Origin: Porogramme epimiltina
Taxonomy: Eukaryota > Basidiomycota > Agaricomycetes > Polyporales > Polyporaceae
Direction of reading: 5' to 3'
Assembly (NCBI GenBank): GCA_900155495.1
Contig: FTLJ01000345.1
Location: 1 to 19,613 of the forward strand
Length of the DNA stretch: 19,613 bases
The notes under the pieces were generated by a model that was not told the origin of the DNA, ran no database searches, and worked only from the letters and a program-made list of their open reading frames with translations. Of this stretch, positions 8,946 to 18,797 are shown in pieces (within the stretch, counting starts at the first letter, position 1; every line of letters begins with the position of its first letter). A program made the position numbers and the translations under genes.

Positions 8946-11900
8946 TCAGAGCTCGACATGCTCGTACCTCTTATCCTCCTTCGCCGCTTGCTCCTTCACC
9001 TGTCCCGCCTTGAAACGCAGGCATCAGCACCGCCACATCATGTCCGGATATCCGCACGACACTCACAAGCGTGCTCGATGCCCAGGCCTCGGGCGTTGCG
9101 CTCATTTCGAACTCGATCTTCCCGCCGCGGAAGATATCCGCATGGTCGAGAATGGGGCTGGAAAGCGCGTGGCCGTTCACCGACACGCTCTTGATGTACG
9201 GCTTGCTGGGCGCGCCGGGAGAGGAAATCACCAGTGGCTCGAGGGCGTTGGGGAGGTCAATCGTCACTTTGTTAAAGAATGGGCTGCACATAAACTTCCT
9301 TGTGAGAATACGTGCAGGAAAGGAGAGGAAAAGCACGCACGACCCGATGACATATTGCGCGGAGACAGGGTCGACTGGATAGAATCCGAGCGCGCTGAAC
9401 ACATACCACGCACTCATTTGACCGCAATCCTCGTTCTGTGTTGGTATGTTGGTCATACCGTCATGGATATGAATAAATGAGAGTGAGAAGAACTTACCCC
9501 AGAGAGGCCATTGAAACTGTTGTTGTAGTTGTCGCGGGCGATCTCGCGGACGCGCGACTGTGACTTGGACGCAGCTTCGGCGAGCGAGTAGAGGTATGGG
9601 ATATGATGTGAGGGCTAGCGGGATGCCACGCGTTAGTAGTTCACTCACATTCCTCACTGCCGGCTCACCTCATTCGTGTGATCATTATGCCCTACACGCG
9701 CGGATTACGCATGAGCGCTGCCCTCAAACCAGCTGGGTTCTTACTCACCGCCATCGAAATGCTCGTCCAGGAATGCGACGAACTCCGCTTTTCCACCCCG
9801 CCTCTTAATGAGCTCCGGCACATCATGTACCACGTCGAACGTATACGCCCACATGTCGCCCTCGGTCCAGCCCGCAGTTTGGCCCGCCCACGGCCCGCTC
9901 GCGTTGCGCGCCTCCATAAAGCCCGTCGCGTTGTTGAAGATCGTGAATGGCGCGGAGAACGCTCGAGCTTTGAAATGCGCAGCATCCGCGTCTTTGCCGA
10001 GTGCGGCCGCAAGCTGGGAGAGTGCGTAGTCGTCGTCTGGGAGCTCGTGCGTCAGTGAAAGCAGTGCGAGTGAAAGAGCGGGACGTACATGCGTAATCGA
10101 GCGTACGTGACGCCGCTTCGGAGTGGATGTCGGATGCAACCCAGCCATCTGTTTCGTAGACAGAGGAGAGGCCGGCACGTACTTCGTAGCCGACGTGCTG
10201 CAGTAGGCGTTAGCCTGATTCGGAGAGATACTCTAGGAGACGTACCTGCTCCCTGTCGAAGTAACTGTGGGGGACGTTTGGTGGATACGATGCAATAGAG
10301 ACGACGGATGACCCACGAAGTATTCCAGTCGTTGTCCGGAGGGACCGTTGCATCTTTGTACACCGCTGCGTAAGCAGTGTCCAAGTCAAAGTCGCGGAAC
10401 CCCTTGATGACCGCCTCTGCGATAAGAGAGTCGGCGTGCGTCCCTACCTGTGGTAGCATTAGCATGTGAGGGAACATGAGTGAAAGGAGCATCCTTGCCA
10501 TAATGTTTGTTTCTAATGGCACCACGTTTATCAAACTCCTCGTTACTAGGAAGAACACTTATCAAAAAACTCACCAACGATATTCTTCCACATCGGAAGC
10601 CAGCCGCCCTACGATTAAGGTCCAAAAGTCAGATTCACCACACAGTTCATGTATCTTTTTTGCTCACTTCCGTGTAGTCCTGCAACATGCTTTGCACCAT
10701 GCCGTTGATACGCTCAGGGGCAAGTAGGATCTGCCACGCCCACTCAGCGCGGAACGTGTCCTGTAGACATATCAGTTTCTCATGAATTGCCGAGGAGATG
10801 TACGTGCGTCGTACCCAGATGGAATAGCCCGTATAGGAGTCGCCCTCGTGGACGGTGTCGTCATATCCGGAATAGTACTTGCCGTCCTCGCTCTGCTCAT
10901 ACGGATACTATCGTGACAGCCGTCAGCACATTTCTAGGGCACAAATACGACTGTATCTCACCTGGAGAGTATGGAAGATACCCGTATAGAAGATTTCGCT
11001 CTGCTCCTGGGTAGCGCCCTCGATCTTGACGCGGTCCAGCTTCTCCGCCCACGCCGCGCGCGTTCCTTGGGCGGTCTGCTCAAGGGTCGTCCCGTCTGGA
11101 ATTTCGGTGTCCAAGTTCTTGCGCGCCTGGTCGACCGAGATGAACGACACGCCCACTCTGACCGACACTTCCTTCGTGCCCGTGGCGAAGCGCGCAAAGC
11201 CCGAGAGAAGGGCACCCGCGCCACTGGCTGCGCCGTCGCTGAGGGTACCATTCTGCGCGATACCGAAGCTCTCAAAGGGGGCATCGAATCGGGCGCAGAA
11301 GTATCCGGAGAAGGATGTGGCAGGGTTCGGGCCGATGATGAAGTCTTGCCGCTCGGGGTTGCTGCCTGTGATTTCACGGACAGAGGGGTCGATGGAAATG
11401 GAACCGAGGGGATAAGTGACGTTGGTGGGATCGTTGGAGCCCATGACTGACGCGCGCGTAGCCTCGACAAGGACATACGGTTGGGCGGTATCAGTGAACG
11501 TGAAGCGAAGGTGGCCGACGCGGGATGCTGTGGAAAGTGCGATGACGTCAGTGGGTCGTAAATGTGAGCGCGCGAGGGGAAACGCACTTGCGGACTGCTC
11601 GCCCAAGATAGAGCCACCCTGGATAGCATCCATAAGGACAGAGTAGTAACTCGCAGTAGCGACCTCGTTGGTGTGGGTGAAGGTCATGCCACGTTTCTCG
11701 AAGATTGGCTGGACTGTACCCGCCCCTGGGGAGACCATGACGGGCGCACTCTCACCCATCCAGATAGCGGGTTGATGGGTACCCTGGAATCCGTGGATGG
11801 AAGTTCCTGTGTAGTTGTATGGTGTCACTGAGACGTAGTTCTGGCGTGTCTGAGCAACCCAGCGGGTCATGGCGAACGGAGGCGCGGTGGATGGAATCAT

Positions 11901-12135
11901 CCCCCCAGAGCCATCCGGGGACCATCCGCCGTTTCCAATGAAGCTACAAGGGTTGAAAGGTCGTAAGTGGATCTCATCTCTACAGCTTCCGTTCACGAGT
12001 ACGGAAACGGACATACGGATCGACAAAGTCAACAGCAGTGCTTGGTGGCGTTGAGAAAGCTGGAGGTGCATCCCGCCTATGAAGGCGGGCGCTCGCTGCG
12101 ACAGCAAGGAGAGAGAGAGCGAAAAGGCGGCCCAT
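8946..12135 (-). CDS. GH92 family secreted exo-alpha-mannosidase (probably alpha-1,2)
   Basis: Predicted secreted glycoside hydrolase family 92 enzyme. The family consists of Ca2+-dependent, inverting exo-alpha-mannosidases that trim mannose from N-/O-glycans and mannan. Exons, 5' to 3': 12135-12017, 11943-11588, 11527-10962, 10907-10815, 10760-10668, 10608-10575, 10512-10499, 10447-10317, 10264-10246, 10197-10089, 10036-9749, 9691-9669, 9614-9498, 9435-9341, 9283-9067, 9008-8946. They sum to 2337 nt (778 aa plus stop), a usual fungal GH92 length. Residues 1-16 look like a signal peptide, followed by HRR, a possible Kex2-like site. Family motifs: DPFIGNGG (39-46), GFQGTHQPAIWMGE (91-104), WDTFRAEW (378-385), GGWLPMW (410-416), TNIMVGTHADS (422-432), WTEGDMWAY (568-576, E570 a candidate general acid), GGHNDHTNEPSHH (607-619) and NEDCGQMSAW (655-664, D657 a likely catalytic base by family comparison). 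All 15 introns restore frame; 14 are GT-AG and one is GC-AG. The last two exons are the least certain. It is divergent to the GH3 gene. Confidence 0.93.
10448..10498 (-). other. GC-AG intron in the GH92 gene
   Basis: On the minus strand the donor reads ATG then GCAAGG and the acceptor is CCACAG, with a branch-like GCTAATG about a dozen bases upstream. GC-AG introns are a known minority class with donor consensus AG/GCAAGT. The nearest GT donor downstream would give the wrong phase and add residues not seen in the family. Confidence 0.78.
10499..10512 (-). other. 14-nt microexon of the GH92 gene
   Basis: The preceding exon ends in phase 1 (GTT G) and the following one begins in phase 0 (GTA GGG ACG), so skipping directly breaks the frame. 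This 14-nt block completes the split codon to Glu and encodes Thr-Asn-Ile-Met, restoring the family motif TNIMxGTHADS. It is flanked by a 62-bp GT-AG intron (10513-10574) and a 51-bp GC-AG intron (10448-10498). Confidence 0.8.
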
Positions 12136-12284
12136 GAGTTGCTGTAGCACTATCCTGCCGCTCGAAAGGAGAAGCTGGGGCCTTGGGCTGGCGAGCGAGG
12201 TCGACGTCGCCAGCTAAGTATTCCTCGCGGCTGAGCGCCCTCGCGCGCTTGTAGCCCCACGTCTAACTTACCGCACGGTCGGCT

Positions 12285-12294
12285 CCCCACGTGG
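12285..12294. promoter_or_regulatory. CACGTG palindromic box (E-box-like)
   Basis: The sequence CCCCACGTGG holds CACGTG at 12288-12293, the core bound by fungal bHLH factors of the Pho4/Cbf1 type. It lies about 150 bp upstream of the GH92 start. A single 6-mer match can be chance. Confidence 0.3.
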
Positions 12295-12422
12295 CTCTCC
12301 CTCCCCTCGTCATCGCGAGTCCACACGGCCGGCGCTTGCTCATTGCACTCTTCTCGCACCCATCGCATTGCTCTCCAGCTAGTTTTCTGTGTCTCCCTGT
12401 GTTTCTGTGTGCCTACTAGCAC

Positions 12423-12453
12423 AGTGCTCGAATCTCTCTCGAGCACTCGAGAG
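12423..12453. repeat. Overlapping inverted repeats in the divergent promoter
   Basis: AGTGCTCGA (12423-12431) is inverted as TCGAGCACT (12439-12447) with a 7-nt spacer. CTCTCGA (12436-12442) is inverted as TCGAGAG (12447-12453) with a 4-nt spacer. The shared TCGAG core suggests a possible multi-site operator for a dimeric factor, roughly a third of the way from GH92 to GH3. Confidence 0.5.
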
Positions 12454-12689
12454 CCGCTTAACGTCATCCTGACCCCGCGTGTTCACCCACCCAGCGAGAA
12501 GAGGCAGTTTCAAGGTCACCTGCCATCAGCCTCGATCTTCTTTGCAGCTGGTCTCCCGCCGCTTGCTCAACTCGCCTAACCAGCTGCCATCCCGGACCTC
12601 GAGAGGGCTGTACAGAACGATCTGGCCCTGGGCAATGCTTTCCATGTCCACGGTCATTCTCTCCCGGCCCTCTCACAACCCCTCTCAGC

Positions 12690-12699
12690 CCCCCGGGGG
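12690..12699. promoter_or_regulatory. CCCCCGGGGG palindrome, CreA/Mig1-like
   Basis: The palindrome contains CCGGGG on both strands, matching the SYGGRG consensus of the CreA/Mig1 carbon-repression factors. Carbon repression of secreted glycosidases is common in fungi, but this degenerate motif occurs often in GC-rich DNA. Confidence 0.25.
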
Positions 12700-12949
12700 C
12701 CCGATGTCGTTTTCCTTCGTCGACGAACGTCCTTCTCAGCCGCGCGGCATATTCTCGGAATCCATGACCTCCTTTCAGCCCATCCCCATCCTCGCCCATC
12801 CACCCCGCCATGATACGCGTCCACGGCCCGTCCCTCGTCCCGTCCTGGGCCGCCTCTCTCCCGTTCCTGGGCCGCCTTGATTCTCCGACATTCGTCAACT
12901 GACCCACATCTCTCGCCCTCCCGCACGCCATGCACGGCCATCACCAACT

Positions 12950-12955
12950 TATAAG
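12950..12955 (+). promoter_or_regulatory. TATA box of the GH3 gene
   Basis: TATAAG lies 69 bp before the ATG at 13019 in otherwise GC/CT-rich DNA, a usual distance for a short fungal 5' UTR. Confidence 0.55.
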
Positions 12956-13018
12956 CTGCAACGTTTCGTTTCCAACGCTTGTGCTCAGCCCGACGTCCCA
13001 CGAGCGCACGGACAAGAC

Positions 13019-16000
13019 ATGTACGCCATGCGTGTCATCGTACTGTCTATCCTCTACTCCCTGTCATTCGCCGCGGCCGACAACCTCTTCGGCGTCCGCG
13101 ATGACCTTCACTTTCCCCTACACGCACGCGCCACGAACACAGATGGGTCGAGGCCCGTCTACAAGAATCCTGCGGCATCCATCGAGGACAGGGTAAACGA
13201 CTTGTTGCCGAGGATGACGGTTGAGGAAAAGGTGTCTCAGCTGTGAGTGGCCCGCGTCCTCATTTCATTGCCTCCTCCAACACCGTGCACGTATCTTCAG
13301 TATCCAAGGAGATATCAGCGGGTGGATGAACATGAGCGACCCCCTCGACAACACGCTCGTCTTCAACCAAACCGGCCTCGTACGTAGCCGCCTCCTCCAT
13401 TACCCCATTACGCCATATCCCGCCTTCTCTTCGCACCTCATGACCCTGTCCAACACAGGAAGAGATGATGCGCCTCAAGGGCGGGTCAATATGGGGCGGT
13501 TACCTAACCCCTTGGGATAAGTTCGTCTTCGGCGTAACCGTCGGCCAAAAATACCTCATGGAGAACACCACCCTCGGGATCCCCGCCCTCATCCAGTCCG
13601 AAGGTAGGTACACGTAGTAACCCTCGCTACCCCTTCGCGCGTGGCCTCGTGTTCTAAATGTACCCCCTGCCAGGCTTGCACGGCTTCACGAATAACGGCA
13701 CGATCTGGCCCTCGCCCATCGGCCTCGCCGCATCATTCAACCCTGAGCTGCTCCGTCAGGCCGCCGCAACGATCGCGGACGAAGCAGAGGGCCTTGGCAT
13801 CTCACACGTCTTTGCGCCCGTCCTCGATCTCTCGCGTGAGCTCCGCTGGGGCCGCGTCGAAGAGAACTTTGGTGAGGACCCGTTCTTGTACGTATTACGC
13901 CCCCCGCCGGGCCCTTTTGCTTGACTTTGAGTTCGCGTAACGCAGCTGACCTCTCTCACGCGCGCAGGACTGGTGAGATGGGCCTTGCGTACGTTTCTGG
14001 GCTTCAGTCCGGGCGGCGTCGCAATGCCAGCGACTCCGCGATCGCGCGCATGGCAGCAACGTGCAAGCACTTCGCCGCATTCGGGTCTCCTCAGGGCGGT
14101 TTGTAAGTCAGATTAGGCATATTGACGTGGATAAGGGATTGACGTATGTCTCAGGAACACCGCGCAGGTCTCGGGCGGCGAGCGCGAGCTGCGCTCGGCG
14201 TACCTGAAGCCGTTCAACCGCGCGTGTGTCGAGTCTCTGTCGATTATGACTGCGTACTCTAGTTACGATGGTATCCCTGCCATCGCGAACAAGCACCTGC
14301 TTACCGATATAGTGCGTTGCACCTCTAACCTCATGTGTGACGGCTTTCGCTGACCGAGTACCTACAGCTTCGCACAGAGTGGGGGTACAAGTACTGGGTC
14401 ACCACCGACGCAGGCTCCGTCGACCTCCTCATCAGCCAGCACGGAACATGCGACTCACGCGAGTGTGCAGCCAAGGTCACGCTCGAGAACGGCCTTAGTG
14501 GAGAGATGGGTGGTGGCTCGTATACGTTCCTCACAATACCGGGTTCGCCCTACTTTCTCCTAATACACGCGCTGTCCTAACACTCCATTCCAGATCAAAT
14601 TGCTGCAGGTACGGTGGACATCAAGTTCGTCGACGAGACCGTAAAGGCGATGCTTCGCACAAAATTTTCGCTAGGGCTATTTGAAAGTGAGTTTTAACGG
14701 CTGTCTCGGTCTCTCCGATGCTGACTCGAGTAGACCCGTACCCATACGCCGACTACCTCTCAACGCTCCGCACGACTGAGACACGCGAGCTCCTGCACAC
14801 TATGGAACAAGAGTCCATTGTGCTGCTCGAAAACAAGAACTCTGTCCTCCCGCTCAGCAAGTCGATATCTTCTCTCGCGCTCATCGGCCCGCAGGTCGAC
14901 CGTGTCTCCTTCGGCGACTATGTCTTCTTCAACGCTTCTCTTAACGGCATCTCCCCGCTCGAGGGCTTCACACAACTCCTCGCCAACACCTCCGTCTCTC
15001 TCACGTACGCACAGGGCTGCGAGCTATGGTCAAACGACCCGTCCGGGATTCCCGCCGCCGTCGCAGCTGCGAAAAGCGCAGACGCCACCGTCGTCATGGT
15101 GGGCACTTGGACGCTCGACCAGACGCTCTTGTGGACTCCGGGCACGAATGCGACAACTGGCGAGCACGTCGACCTGTCAGACCTTGGGCTCGTAGGCGCG
15201 CAGATGCAACTCGTGCAGGCCGTCACCGACGCGGCGAAGGGGCCCGTCATCGTCGTGCTCGTCAGCGGCAAACCCGTTGCGGAACCGTGGATCCAAGAAA
15301 GTGCGCGTCCCGCTTTTTGTTTCCGTGCCGTCATGTTCACCTTGCCTCTCAGACGCGGACGCGGTCGTCCAACAGTTCTATCCGGGCGAGCTTGGTGGGC
15401 TCGCGCTCGCCGAGATCATCTTTGGGGACGCGAACCCCTCGGGTAAGCTTCCGGTGTCATTCCCGCGGAGCGTCGGCACGACGCCGGTCTTCTACAACTA
15501 CCTCAAGGGCGGGAGGTTCGTCGACGCGGGCGCAGTGCTCGACGACGGCACGCTCAAGTTTGGGCACCAGTATGTGCTCGACAGCCCTGTCCCCATCTGG
15601 AGCTTCGGGCACGGGTTGAGCTACACGACGTTTGCATAGTACGTACACTTACCCATTCTGTTGGACATTTCGAGCGTGTCAATAACGGAACCCGCGCTCG
15701 CGCAGCTCGAGCCTTGCGCTGTCCCCGGCAACGGTCGCGCCCGACGGATCGTTCACCGTCTCTGTCACCGTCAAGAACTCAGGCTCGCGCGCGGGGCAGG
15801 AAGTTGTCCAAGTTTACGCGACGGACGTCGTATCATCCATTGTCACGCCCAACCAGGAGCTCGTCGGTTTCCAAAAGGTTTCTCTCGCGTACGTTATTCC
15901 GCCCTCGAGCTTTCCGGCCAAGACGCTGATCGTACGTCCGCCTCGACTTACAGTGCGGGCGAGTCGAAGCGTGTCTCAATCGGTGTGAACGCGAGCCAGC

Positions 16001-16110
16001 TCGCGCTCTGGTCGCTCGACGGCGCGTTCGTCGTCGAGCCGGGCGCGTTCGCGATCAAGATCGGGACAAGCGACCAGACGTTCCTCAACACGACGCTTAC
16101 AGTGCAGTAG
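13019..16110 (+). CDS. GH3 family secreted beta-glucosidase-like enzyme
   Basis: Predicted secreted glycoside hydrolase family 3 enzyme, a retaining exo-hydrolase that removes beta-linked glucose or xylose from oligosaccharides. Exons: 13019-13242, 13301-13379, 13459-13603, 13674-13887, 13968-14102, 14155-14311, 14368-14542, 14594-14686, 14734-15300, 15353-15638, 15706-15888, 15954-16110. They sum to 2415 nt (804 aa plus stop) and all introns are GT-AG. A hydrophobic signal peptide ends near residue 20; the ATG at 13028 is an alternative start. GH3 N-domain motifs: SEGLHGF (148-154), the VEENFGEDPF region, CKHF (253-256) and WVTTDAGS (328-335), with D332 the expected nucleophile. The C-terminal domain begins near VLLENKNSVLPL (437-448); FGHGLSYTTF (681-690) leads into an FN3-like end with ELVGFQKVSL (743-752). 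Exact substrate (glucoside or xyloside) cannot be read from sequence. It is divergent to the GH92 gene. Confidence 0.93.
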
Positions 16111-16618
16111 CGGGGGAGGGGCTGCGCGTGCATGTGGCGCTGGCAAGTCTATAGCTAGCGAGGCGTGTGTACTACATCGTACTTGTACCGACGTCGACGG
16201 ATCGAACGGACGTCGGACGTACTTACACTAGTACTGTGCGAACGGGCTGTGTGTCGTCCGCCGCTACATCCGCCTCCCAGCATCAACTTCGGATCGTCGT
16301 TCATTATGCTTGCTTATTGCTTGTTTTCACTGCTTCGTGCGCAGTGTTACCAACCACCGCACGGACCCTTTCGACTATTGGTCACTTGGTGCAATACGCT
16401 GTCGCATTGATCACGATGACGGGGGCCGCATAGGCCCCGCGCCCAACGCGCTTCTTGTGGTGTATGTGGGTGGAGACCATCGGGTTGCAAAGAAGGACAG
16501 AAGTAAGATGGTGATACAACAAGGGAGCGGTATACAGCACGGCAACAAGACACGAACAGAACGTACGCACAGCGGCACAGAATCCATCTACGCATCCCTC
16601 TCTTCCGCCCCACAATCC
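16111..16618. other. Tail-to-tail intergenic region with an inverted repeat
   Basis: These 508 bp lie between the stop of the GH3 gene and the stop of the minus-strand membrane protein gene, so they hold both 3' UTRs. CCGACGTC (16188-16195) and GACGTCGG (16209-16216) form a perfect 8-bp inverted repeat with a 13-nt spacer, 78 bp after the GH3 stop. It could fold in the 3' UTR. Short ORFs here show no motif. Confidence 0.6.
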
Positions 16619-17534
16619 CTACACCGTCACACGACTGACCGAGTATCCGCTGCCCTGCCTCTCCAGTCCGGGAGCGGCCCACTCGACCATCATGGGGCGG
16701 GGGTCCGGGCGGACCTTCTTGGTAGCGGTGAGGATGGCCAGGACGGCCAGGATGGTGAGGGAGATCCAACCGAGCCAGGCGAAGGCCATCATGGCTGTGA
16801 GGATGCGACACTGGGCGAAGTTGGAGCAGAAGGCGAGGTCGGGCCAGATACTCTGCGGAGACGATTCAGCACGCGGAGAGGGCGAAGAGGTGCGTGGGGA
16901 TGAGGATAAGATGCCAGGGAAGGGGTGCACAGAGACATGATGGGTGTGGAGGAGCGGGGGGCGAGACTTGCACATACAAGGTTGACCGGGGGAAAGATGG
17001 GCAGGAAAAAGGAAGAACGGAGCGACGTACCGTGGAGACGACGCATCCAACCAGCCATAAAAGCCACAACACAGAGAGAACGCCGAGTTCAAGGAGATTG
17101 TTGGACGAGGCGGAGTCGAGGAGAGGCGGTAGCCACTTCATGCTGGGCAAAGATGAAGGGCTTAGCTGTGCGGGAGAAATGGGGCGTGCATTGGGGAATG
17201 CACATACACGAACGGCACGGTAACGAAGGTTAGGATAGTGCAGACTAGGAGCTCGACGACGATCGGGTCTAGGAGAGAACATGAATTCAACGGGAGTCGG
17301 GGGGGACGGAGAATGATAGGGCACATACCATAGAAGTTGCGCCCGCCGTTGAGGGTATCCCCTGCAGGGAGATTGTCTGTGTAGCCGAGGCGGACGCATG
17401 TGAGGATGAAGAGGAGGCCGGAGAAGACCCACTAAGCGTGCGGTGTTAGGAAGCCGTCAGCCGGGCGGGATAGAGGGAGGACATACAAGAAGCACGAAGA
17501 CGGGGAGGCGGAGGATGACCGGGAGAGGGCCCAT
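16619..17534 (-). CDS. Small four-helix membrane protein, MARVEL-like layout
   Basis: Exons: 17534-17487, 17431-17329, 17268-17208, 17142-17031 and 16852-16619, giving 185 aa. Four hydrophobic segments are visible: about residues 4-29 (through WVFSGLLFILTCV), 54-73 (IVVELLVCTILTFVTVPFV), 87-107 (NLLELGVLSVLWLLWLVGC) and 128-146 (AWLGWISLTILAVLAIL). A conserved-looking CxxxxxC precedes the last helix. The tail of about 35 residues is Arg/Pro/Ser-rich and probably cytosolic. The pattern, short N-terminus and charged tail resemble the MARVEL-like membrane proteins common in basidiomycetes, linked in general to membrane apposition or vesicle traffic; no catalytic role is expected. The first three introns are 55-65 bp and in phase. 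The last (16853-17030) is 178 bp and may hide another short exon. The family name is from pattern only. Confidence 0.68.
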
Positions 17535-18256
17535 CGCGGCGGTCTACGCCTGGTGAAAGAGAGAGAGGTGACAGAGGAGAGCAGAGCCAGCCGGGGCAGT
17601 CGCGGACCCACGACGTGACGAGCGCAGGGTTATATCGCGGATGGCCGAGCAGCCCGCGCGAGGGGAGCGGGGAACCCAACGCTGGGGAAATTGCGTCCAC
17701 TGGGCAGCTGATCCATGCGACCAGAATATCGCGAATCGCTCCTGTCGAAGCTCCTTGCGCCCGTCGTCATGGCGGGTAGGCCTCTTCAGCCCACCGTCCT
17801 CCTTCTGCCTGCGCGGTCGTGCGCGGTCGGTGCCTAGGTAGAGTGGCATCGGAGGGTCCGTCGGACCCATGCGCGCGACAAAGCCGAGGCCAGGGAAGAG
17901 ACTGGAAGAGATTTAGAGAAGGACATAGCAATCAGGGAGAACGGTTGACGCCGCGACGAGGGCGAGCACACTCCTTGGTTGTCGTCAGGCACCACGCCCT
18001 ACCAGATCATCTGCACGCTAGACCCTATTAGGCCAGCTTCAAACACTTGTGATCGACACCTGCGACCGTTTCACACTCTTGTATACCCGCCGTGCTCCCT
18101 CTCGCACCCTCACACGAACCGGCGACTAAACTCCAAGGACGCACACTTGGACTTTGGCTGACGGGTCCTTCTGGTGGCACGACGAGCGCAGAGGGCTGCT
18201 CGCTTCGACTCGTCCGTACTGTATCACCCGTGACCACCGATGAGGCTGGTACGCGG
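17535..18256. other. Gap upstream of the membrane protein gene; no gene seen
   Basis: These 722 bp presumably hold the promoter of the minus-strand membrane protein gene. A GATATAAC element (on minus, near 17629-17636) lies about 100 bp before its ATG and is a weak TATA candidate. A perfect tandem duplication of TGCGCGGTCG occupies 17810-17829. ORFs across the gap give no recognisable product. Confidence 0.5.
17810..17829. repeat. Perfect tandem duplication of TGCGCGGTCG
   Basis: Two exact, adjacent 10-bp copies in the gene-free gap. Function unknown; probably a recent slippage event. Confidence 0.85.
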
Positions 18257-18791
18257 CTACAAGTGTCTATGTAAATGCTCATACATCTGCTTCAGAAGCG
18301 TACTTTCGAATGCGGAGGACTTCTCGGCGAGGACCTCGGCGTTGTCCCCGACGTCGCGCAGAAGCTGGCGCGGGGTGAGGGACTCGCGCCCGTCTTTGTC
18401 TTTGATCGACGAAGCGACTCACCAGTGACCACATGTGTCGAACTGCAGCTCGTTCAGGCGGTTGAGCGCGGGATGGAAGATACGACAATTTTGTTCAACA
18501 TATCGTTCAACATCCGCAACGGTGATCAGGCGACGCGCGACGGCGGGTTAAACTGACCGACCAATTGAATCTCGACACAACTTACACGCGCAGCACAGAC
18601 AGTAATCGTGAGACGTAAGTGCAACGTCGGCCCGCGGAGAACATGTTCTAGACGGTCTCCTAAATCCCCGCTGATTGCGCCTGGATCTTGAGTCCGCTCA
18701 CAACCTTGCGCGTAAAGACCTCGACCTCTTTGGCGAGCTCGTTGAAGCTGTCCGCATTCTCTCCAGTAGTGTTCAGGTGTACGAGGGGGGT
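18257..18791 (-). pseudogene. Probable remnant of an unrecognised spliced gene
   Basis: Three minus-strand islands read like coding DNA (GC-rich third positions, charged helical protein) but do not join in frame. Island 1 (18791-18660) follows a CTAATAC...CAG acceptor-like sequence and contains ENADSFNELAKEVEVFTRKV before a TAG. Island 2 (18547-18419) contains the segment FHPALNRLNELQFDTCGHW, then a GTGAGT donor at 18422. Island 3 (18364-18257) follows a GCGCCAG acceptor and begins LLRDVGDNAEVLAEKSSAF, ending in TAG. Splicing 18422-18365 joins islands 2 and 3 in the wrong phase, so a frameshift or a wrong junction is implied. The family is not recognised; the islands are predicted helical. 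The plus-strand ORF 18275-18556 is taken as a shadow. Confidence 0.4.
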
Positions 18792-18797
18792 CTGGTA

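Larger units (their letters stand above)
12136..13018. promoter_or_regulatory. Divergent promoter region between the GH92 and GH3 genes
   Basis: These 883 bp separate two oppositely oriented start codons and contain no convincing gene. Both promoters and 5' UTRs must lie here. Visible elements are a TATA box before GH3 (12950), a CACGTG core (12288-12293), overlapping inverted repeats (12423-12453) and a CCCCCGGGGG palindrome (12690-12699). For the minus-strand gene, an AATACTTA-like stretch about 80 bp before its ATG is the only weak TATA candidate. Plus-strand sequence towards the GH3 gene is CT-rich, as is common in fungal promoters. Open frames here (for example 12479-12880) lack recognisable motifs. 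Confidence 0.75.

Noticed and set aside
8854..9480. Plus-strand ORF of 208 aa
   Set aside because: Antisense shadow of the last exons of the GH92 gene.
10971..11450. Plus-strand ORF of 159 aa
   Set aside because: Lies opposite the large third exon of the GH92 gene, whose minus-strand reading carries the family sequence.
18275..18556. Plus-strand ORF of 93 aa
   Set aside because: Covers the minus-strand coding-like islands, which have better protein-like composition and splice signals; no motif on plus.
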